Shown one piece after another: positions 60,165-64,000 of a stretch of DNA of 64,000 bases. The translations under genes and the position numbers were made by a program. Each line of letters starts with the position of its first letter. The first letter of the stretch is position 1. The notes below the pieces were generated by a model. It was given only the letters and a program-made list of their open reading frames with translations, searched no databases and had not been told where the DNA came from. The DNA lies in the NCBI RefSeq assembly GCF_001591145.1, contig NZ_BCUF01000006.1, positions 62,001 to 126,000 of the forward strand. Reading direction: 5' to 3'. The stretch is from Vibrio harveyi NBRC 15634 = ATCC 14126 = KCTC 12724. Lineage in GTDB: Bacteria; Pseudomonadota; Gammaproteobacteria; Enterobacterales; Vibrionaceae.

Positions 60165-60259
60165 TGACCCCTCGGGTCACCTAGCCAACTGACGTTGTTA
60201 GTGAACGATATGTTCACAAAACGAGCCAATAGATCCGACTGCCTATTGGCTTCTTTTTT
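60165..60259 (+). ncRNA. qrr1: Quorum regulatory small RNA Qrr1
   Basis: A 95-nt Hfq-dependent small RNA. Starting TGACCC/GGGTCA forms stem 1. The conserved target-pairing core CTAGCCAACTGACGTTGTTA is present intact. The 3' end is an AGCCAATAG/CTATTGGCT terminator with a T-run. It sits divergently upstream of luxO, the qrr1 position in vibrios. It should act on luxR/hapR-type and aphA mRNAs. Confidence 0.95.
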
Positions 60260-60338
60260 GTCTGTTGAGTAAGGGGAAAGAAAGTGCCCAAGCGATTTAT
60301 GTAAACACAAACACTTGGGCATGGAATGAAGCAATCAA

Positions 60339-62369
60339 TCAACTGTTAGCGATGAACTGCTCGCGTAACTTCTCAATCTCGTCACGCTTTTGCGCTGCTA
60401 ATTCAAATTCCAGATCTTGAGCATGTTGGTACATCGCCGCTTCTAGACGACTGATCTCTTTCTCCAACTGCTGTGGAGACATAATTTCGTAGGTTTGCGA
60501 AGGCTCTGCCACTTTCGATAACGGAACTTGCTTAGTGTTCCGTTGACGTTTGGACTTAGTGATATCCCCCAGCTCCATAATGTCTTTGATATTGCGCTTC
60601 AAGGCTTGAGGTTCAATGCCCATCTCTGCGTTATATGCTTTTTGCTTCTCACGGCGACGATCCGTTTCGTCCATTGCTTTCTTCATCGATTTAGTGATCG
60701 AATCTGCGTAAAGAATCGCTTTACCTTTGATGTTACGAGCTGCACGCCCAATGGTCTGAATCAATGAACGCTCTGAACGCAAGAAACCTTCTTTATCTGC
60801 ATCCAAGATCGCCACCAGCGATACTTCGGGCATATCGAGACCTTCTCGCAACAAGTTGATCCCTACCAACACGTCGAACTCACCTAAACGAAGGTCGCGA
60901 ATAATTTCGACACGCTCAACGGTGTCGATATCTGAGTGAAGGTATCGAACTTTCACATCGTGCTCGTGAAGGTATTCGGTCAAGTCTTCTGCCATACGCT
61001 TGGTTAACGTCGTCACCAGAACACGCTCATCTTTCGCCGCTCGAATGCGAATTTCAGACAACAAGTCATCAACTTGAGTCGATACCGGACGTACTTCCAA
61101 TTCCGGATCGAGCAGACCCGTTGGGCGTACAACCTGATCAGCAATCTCATCGGCTGATTTTTCCAGCTCGTAGTTACCTGGTGTCGCTGATACAAATATC
61201 GTCTGTGGAGAAATCGCCTCAAATTCTTCAAACTTCATCGGACGGTTATCCAATGCTGAAGGTAAACGGAAGCCAAACTCCACCAACGTCTCTTTACGCG
61301 AACGGTCACCTTTATACATCGCACCAATTTGTGGAACTGTAACGTGCGATTCGTCGATGATCAGTAAACCATCATGAGGTAAGTAATCGAATAGTGTTGG
61401 GGGCGGCTCACCCTCCGCTCGACCACTTAAGTAACGGGAGTAGTTTTCGATACCTGAACAGAAGCCTAGCTCGTTCATCATCTCAATATCGAACTGAGTT
61501 CGTTGGCTGATGCGTTGTTCTTCTAGAAGCTTGTTGTTATCTAGCAACTGCTTCTTGCGAACTTCAAGCTCATCTTTGATGCTTTCAATCGCATCAAGGA
61601 TACGCTCACGCGGGGTCACATAGTGAGTCTTTGGATAGATGGTATAACGTGGTAAGTCACGCTGTTTCACCACTCCAGTCAGAGGGTCGAATACGCTAAT
61701 GCAATCCACTTCATCATCAAACATTTCGACACGGACCGCATCTTGGTCTGATTCTGCCGGAAAGATATCAATCACTTCACCACGAACGCGGAACTGACCA
61801 CGTTCGAATGCAACGTCATTGCGAGAATATTGCAACTCTGCAAGACGGCGCAGCATATCACGTTGATCAATCACATCTCCACGGCGCAGGTGCAACATCA
61901 TTTGCAGATACGATTCCGGATCACCCAAACCATAAATAGCCGATACCGACGCTACGATGATCGCATCTTTGCGTTCTAGTAAGGCTTTAGTGGCCGATAA
62001 ACGCATTTGCTCAATATGAGCATTAACTGAAGCATCTTTTTCAATAAAGGTGTCCGTCGTTGGAACGTATGCTTCAGGTTGGTAGTAATCATAGTAAGAG
62101 ACGAAGTACTCTACGGCATTATTTGGGAAGAAGGCTTTCATCTCACCATACAGCTGAGCTGCCAGCGTTTTGTTTGGTGCAAGGAGGATGGCAGGACGCT
62201 GCGCTTGCGCAATCACATTTGCCAACGTGAATGTTTTACCTGAGCCAGTTACACCCAATAGCGTCTGATGAGCAAGACCTGCGTCTAACCCTTCCAATAA
62301 CTGTTTGATAGCGGTTGGCTGATCACCAGATGGTTGATACTCAGAGACCAGTTCATAAACTTTACTCAT
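60339..62369 (-). CDS. uvrB: Excinuclease ABC subunit B
   Basis: Damage-verifying helicase-like subunit of nucleotide excision repair. The ATG at 62369 ([18 protein letters not shown]), after GAGGAAGGG, gives 676 residues. Walker A is GVTGSGKT, the beta-hairpin is in [15 protein letters not shown], and motif VI is QTIGRAARN. The UVR domain at the C-terminus ends in a typical [16 protein letters not shown]-regulated by a LexA box upstream. Confidence 0.98.
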   Translation of the reverse strand: MSKVYELVSEYQPSGDQPTAIKQLLEGLDAGLAHQTLLGVTGSGKTFTLANVIAQAQRPAILLAPNKTLAAQLYGEMKAFFPNNAVEYFVSYYDYYQPEAYVPTTDTFIEKDASVNAHIEQMRLSATKALLERKDAIIVASVSAIYGLGDPESYLQMMLHLRRGDVIDQRDMLRRLAELQYSRNDVAFERGQFRVRGEVIDIFPAESDQDAVRVEMFDDEVDCISVFDPLTGVVKQRDLPRYTIYPKTHYVTPRERILDAIESIKDELEVRKKQLLDNNKLLEEQRISQRTQFDIEMMNELGFCSGIENYSRYLSGRAEGEPPPTLFDYLPHDGLLIIDESHVTVPQIGAMYKGDRSRKETLVEFGFRLPSALDNRPMKFEEFEAISPQTIFVSATPGNYELEKSADEIADQVVRPTGLLDPELEVRPVSTQVDDLLSEIRIRAAKDERVLVTTLTKRMAEDLTEYLHEHDVKVRYLHSDIDTVERVEIIRDLRLGEFDVLVGINLLREGLDMPEVSLVAILDADKEGFLRSERSLIQTIGRAARNIKGKAILYADSITKSMKKAMDETDRRREKQKAYNAEMGIEPQALKRNIKDIMELGDITKSKRQRNTKQVPLSKVAEPSQTYEIMSPQQLEKEISRLEAAMYQHAQDLEFELAAQKRDEIEKLREQFIANS

Positions 62370-62397
62370 ACCCTTCCTCAAATTTACTGCACTTTGG

Positions 62398-62413
62398 CTG
62401 TATATATATACAC
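62398..62413 (-). promoter_or_regulatory. LexA (SOS) box of uvrB
   Basis: CTGTATATATATACAC matches CTGT-N8-ACAG at 7 of 8 fixed bases, about 30 bases before the uvrB start. E. coli uvrB is SOS-controlled through a similar site. Confidence 0.85.
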
Positions 62414-62602
62414 CTTATTAGATGAAATCTACGTCTATTTTAGATTTATAGCTCATTGTTACTAATTTTTGTGCTTTCTCTATTTTGATCTAGCCTTAGT
62501 CTGGTGACTCTGTTATAGTCTTTCGCCCTACTTGGTGATACTCCCCAAATCATCACAATTTAGTTTCCACAACTTTTCCCCAGAAAGACCTAATATTATC
62601 CT

Positions 62603-62788
62603 TTATCCCCAAAAGGCTAAATTTTATCCACTTTAACTAATTCTGCGTCAATCTAAATAAATCACTGTTTTATTTGCTTATTCAGTGCCTATTTCTGCTT
62701 AAAAATTCAAAATAAAACAACACTGTTGCATGTAAAAGATCTTTACTCAGATCTCATCAACATAGTTATCCACAAATTTGGTGGATAA
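62603..62788. promoter_or_regulatory. Cluster of DnaA-box sequences upstream of uvrB
   Basis: TTATCCACA, the perfect consensus, lies at 62766-62774 and faces GGTGGATAA at 62780-62788 (revcomp TTATCCACC). TTATCCACT is at 62624-62632 and TTATCCCCA at 62603-62611. Much of the surrounding 62414-62870 is AT-rich without genes. In E. coli the uvrB upstream region also has DnaA sites. Whether this is an origin-like or DnaA-titrating element is unknown. Confidence 0.5.
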
Positions 62789-62874
62789 GTAACTCCAGCC
62801 CTTTACTGGCAAGGATTACAAGAAAGTAAAGATAAAATTCCATTATTTTTTACTAGAAATGTGTTTTTTAGGTG

Positions 62875-62903
62875 TTGACAGAAATATAGGTGCTCGGTAA
62901 GAT
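62875..62903 (+). promoter_or_regulatory. tRNA-Asn promoter
   Basis: TTGACA (62875-62880), 17-base spacer, TAAGAT (62898-62903). The TCGACCCGC discriminator is GC-rich, typical of stringently controlled tRNA promoters. Confidence 0.8.
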
Positions 62904-62928
62904 TCGACCCGCTTTCAAGCAAAGCAAT

Positions 62929-63004
62929 TCCTCCTTAGCTCAGTCGGTAGAGCGACGGACTGTTAATCCGCAGGTCGCTGGTTCGAATCCAGCAGGAGGA
63001 GCCA
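62929..63004 (+). tRNA. tRNA-Asn (GTT)
   Basis: 76-nt cloverleaf. The acceptor TCCTCCT pairs with AGGAGGA, then G and an encoded CCA. The anticodon loop is CTGTTAA with anticodon GTT; GGTTCGAATCC is the T arm. Own promoter and terminator. Confidence 0.97.
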
Positions 63005-63014
63005 AATTCCAGAC

Positions 63015-63044
63015 GAAGCCGTGTCGAAAGACGCGGCTTTTTCG
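63015..63044 (+). terminator. Terminator after tRNA-Asn
   Basis: AGCCGTGTC/GACGCGGCT stem (one G-T pair) with a GAAA loop, then a five-T run. Confidence 0.9.
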
Positions 63045-63393
63045 TATCTGCTCCTCTAGAATCTCAGCACAAATAAGCTTAGTAAATACAGTTACACAAT
63101 CTCTTCATACACACCGCTTCTTCCTAATTCGAATGACGGCAAATCTGCTCATTACTCTGTTTTACTTTTAATTCGCCGATAAATTCACGATACCAAGCAT
63201 TAAATGTGTGGTTCCAAAAGCAAAAGCCAACCATAAACCTATGATTTAAATATTAATGCATTTTAGTCATTTAAAAAATGAAAAGCATTCATTTTACTCA
63301 TAAATAGTAAGTCCATACGATTGAAAGGGTTAAGAATGGTTCCGTCCTACTCGTCGCCTCCATTCTATTTATCAATAACTTAGGGATTTACTA
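63045..63393 (+). promoter_or_regulatory. Upstream region of the formate-lyase gene, with an inverted repeat
   Basis: No gene seen. An 8-bp inverted repeat AAAATGAA/TTCATTTT with a 5-base centre lies at 63275-63295, about 100 bases upstream of the start codon and a possible operator. The rest is AT-rich. Confidence 0.4.
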
Positions 63394-64000
63394 ATGACTA
63401 TTCCGACGACTGATATGCTTGACGCATGGACTGGATTCGCTGCTGGTGAATGGCAAAATGCTGTCAACACTCGTGACTTCATCCAAAAAAACTACACCCC
63501 TTATGAAGGAGACGAGTCCTTCTTAGCTGAGGTAAGTGAATCTACGTCAGCATTGTGGAACCAAGTGCTTGAAGGCATTAAACAAGAAAGCCGCACACAC
63601 GCGCCTGTTGATTTCGATACCGCTCTGCCATCAACAATTACTTCTCACGATGCGGGTTACATCAACAAAGATTTAGAAAAGATCGTTGGCTTACAAACCG
63701 AACAGCCACTCAAACGTGCCATTATCGCCAATGGCGGCATTCGTATGGTGAAAAACTCGTGCGAAGTGTACGGTCGAGAGCTAGACCCAACCGTAGAAAA
63801 GATCTTCACCGAATACCGCAAAACTCACAACAAAGCGTGTTTCGATCTGTACACCAAAGAGATCCTAGCGTGTCGTAAATCAGGCATCATTACTGGTCTT
63901 CCAGATGCTTATGGTCGTGGACGTATCATCGGTGATTACCGACGTATCGCCCTTTACGGTATCGAATTCTTAAAAGCAGATAAAAAAGAGCAATACAACT
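63394..64000 (+). CDS. pflB: Pyruvate formate-lyase, 5' part (runs off window end)
   Basis: Glycyl-radical enzyme that splits pyruvate to formate and acetyl-CoA. Only the first 202 residues are present. The segments DFIQKNYTPYEGDESFL and STITSHDAGYINK are nearly identical to E. coli PflB, and SGIITGLPDAYGRGRIIGDY is typical. AGGGA lies 8 bases before the ATG. The catalytic cysteines and the radical glycine lie beyond the window. PFL-like paralogues (TdcE) share this N-terminus, so the exact paralogue is not settled. Confidence 0.92.
   Translation, partial: MTIPTTDMLDAWTGFAAGEWQNAVNTRDFIQKNYTPYEGDESFLAEVSESTSALWNQVLEGIKQESRTHAPVDFDTALPSTITSHDAGYINKDLEKIVGLQTEQPLKRAIIANGGIRMVKNSCEVYGRELDPTVEKIFTEYRKTHNKACFDLYTKEILACRKSGIITGLPDAYGRGRIIGDYRRIALYGIEFLKADKKEQYN

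Noticed and set aside
62890..63171. 93-residue frame over the tRNA-Asn
   Set aside because: It reads through the tRNA gene and its terminator; the translation reflects the tRNA sequence, not a protein.
1..64000. Search for mobile elements, integrons, prophage, toxin-antitoxin pairs, defence islands and CRISPR
   Set aside because: No transposase, integrase, phage structural gene or regularly spaced direct repeats were seen. Gene order is core-genome throughout. I could not run a repeat or HMM search, so very small elements may be missed.

Overview
The window is a stretch of Vibrio chromosome, most probably from the Harveyi clade (V. parahaemolyticus / V. alginolyticus / V. harveyi group). The evidence is a luxO-luxU pair with a divergent Qrr1 small RNA, a 279-residue FadR with the Vibrio-type insertion, Harveyi-like FabG and LuxO proteins, a tRNA-Asn, and moderate-GC codon use throughout. 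I see no insertion sequence, prophage, integron or CRISPR array. It is almost entirely core genome.

Layout. 1-1306: 5' part of ptsG (minus). 1752-12396: a long minus-strand block that reads, in transcription order, yceD-rpmF-plsX-fabH-fabD-fabG-acpP-fabF-pabC-mltG-tmk-holB-ycfH, the conserved fatty-acid/phospholipid synthesis cluster followed by cell-wall and replication genes. 12546-18162: maf (plus), then rluC (minus) diverging from rne (plus), with a long rne leader. 18490-25564: SulP transporter, low-molecular-weight phosphatase, cobalamin adenosyltransferase, AsmA-like protein, udk and apbC. 25722-34434: metG, an unrecognised membrane-anchored helical protein, fadR diverging from nhaB-dsbB, a SEC-C protein and dusC. 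34500-40788: a diguanylate cyclase, malZ and a three-gene ABC importer. 41104-45402: yfbV, ackA and pta. 45474-53581: an MgtC/DUF4010 membrane protein, a glutathionyl-hydroquinone reductase and oppABCDF. 54143-58154: the moaABCDE operon behind a Moco RNA leader, divergent from ybhK. 58269-60259: the quorum-sensing relay luxO-luxU with qrr1. 60339-64000: uvrB with an SOS box, tRNA-Asn and the 5' part of a pyruvate formate-lyase gene.

How it works together. LuxU (His58) passes phosphate to LuxO, which with sigma-54 activates qrr1. A LuxO-type palindrome and a -24/-12 promoter are both visible between luxO and qrr1. The fab cluster makes acyl-ACP, and FadR, encoded elsewhere in the window, is the fatty-acid regulator. 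AckA-Pta and the formate-lyase belong to mixed-acid metabolism of pyruvate/acetyl-CoA, fed by PtsG and MalZ. The moa operon makes molybdopterin under probable feedback by its own cofactor.

The most interesting non-coding items are the moaA Moco leader, a highly structured 268-nt leader in front of nhaB that looks like a cation-responsive riboswitch candidate, a cluster of DnaA-box sequences upstream of uvrB, an rne leader of E. coli-like length, and an inverted pair of Vibrio-type palindromic repeats between maf and rluC. No clearly new multi-gene system was found.
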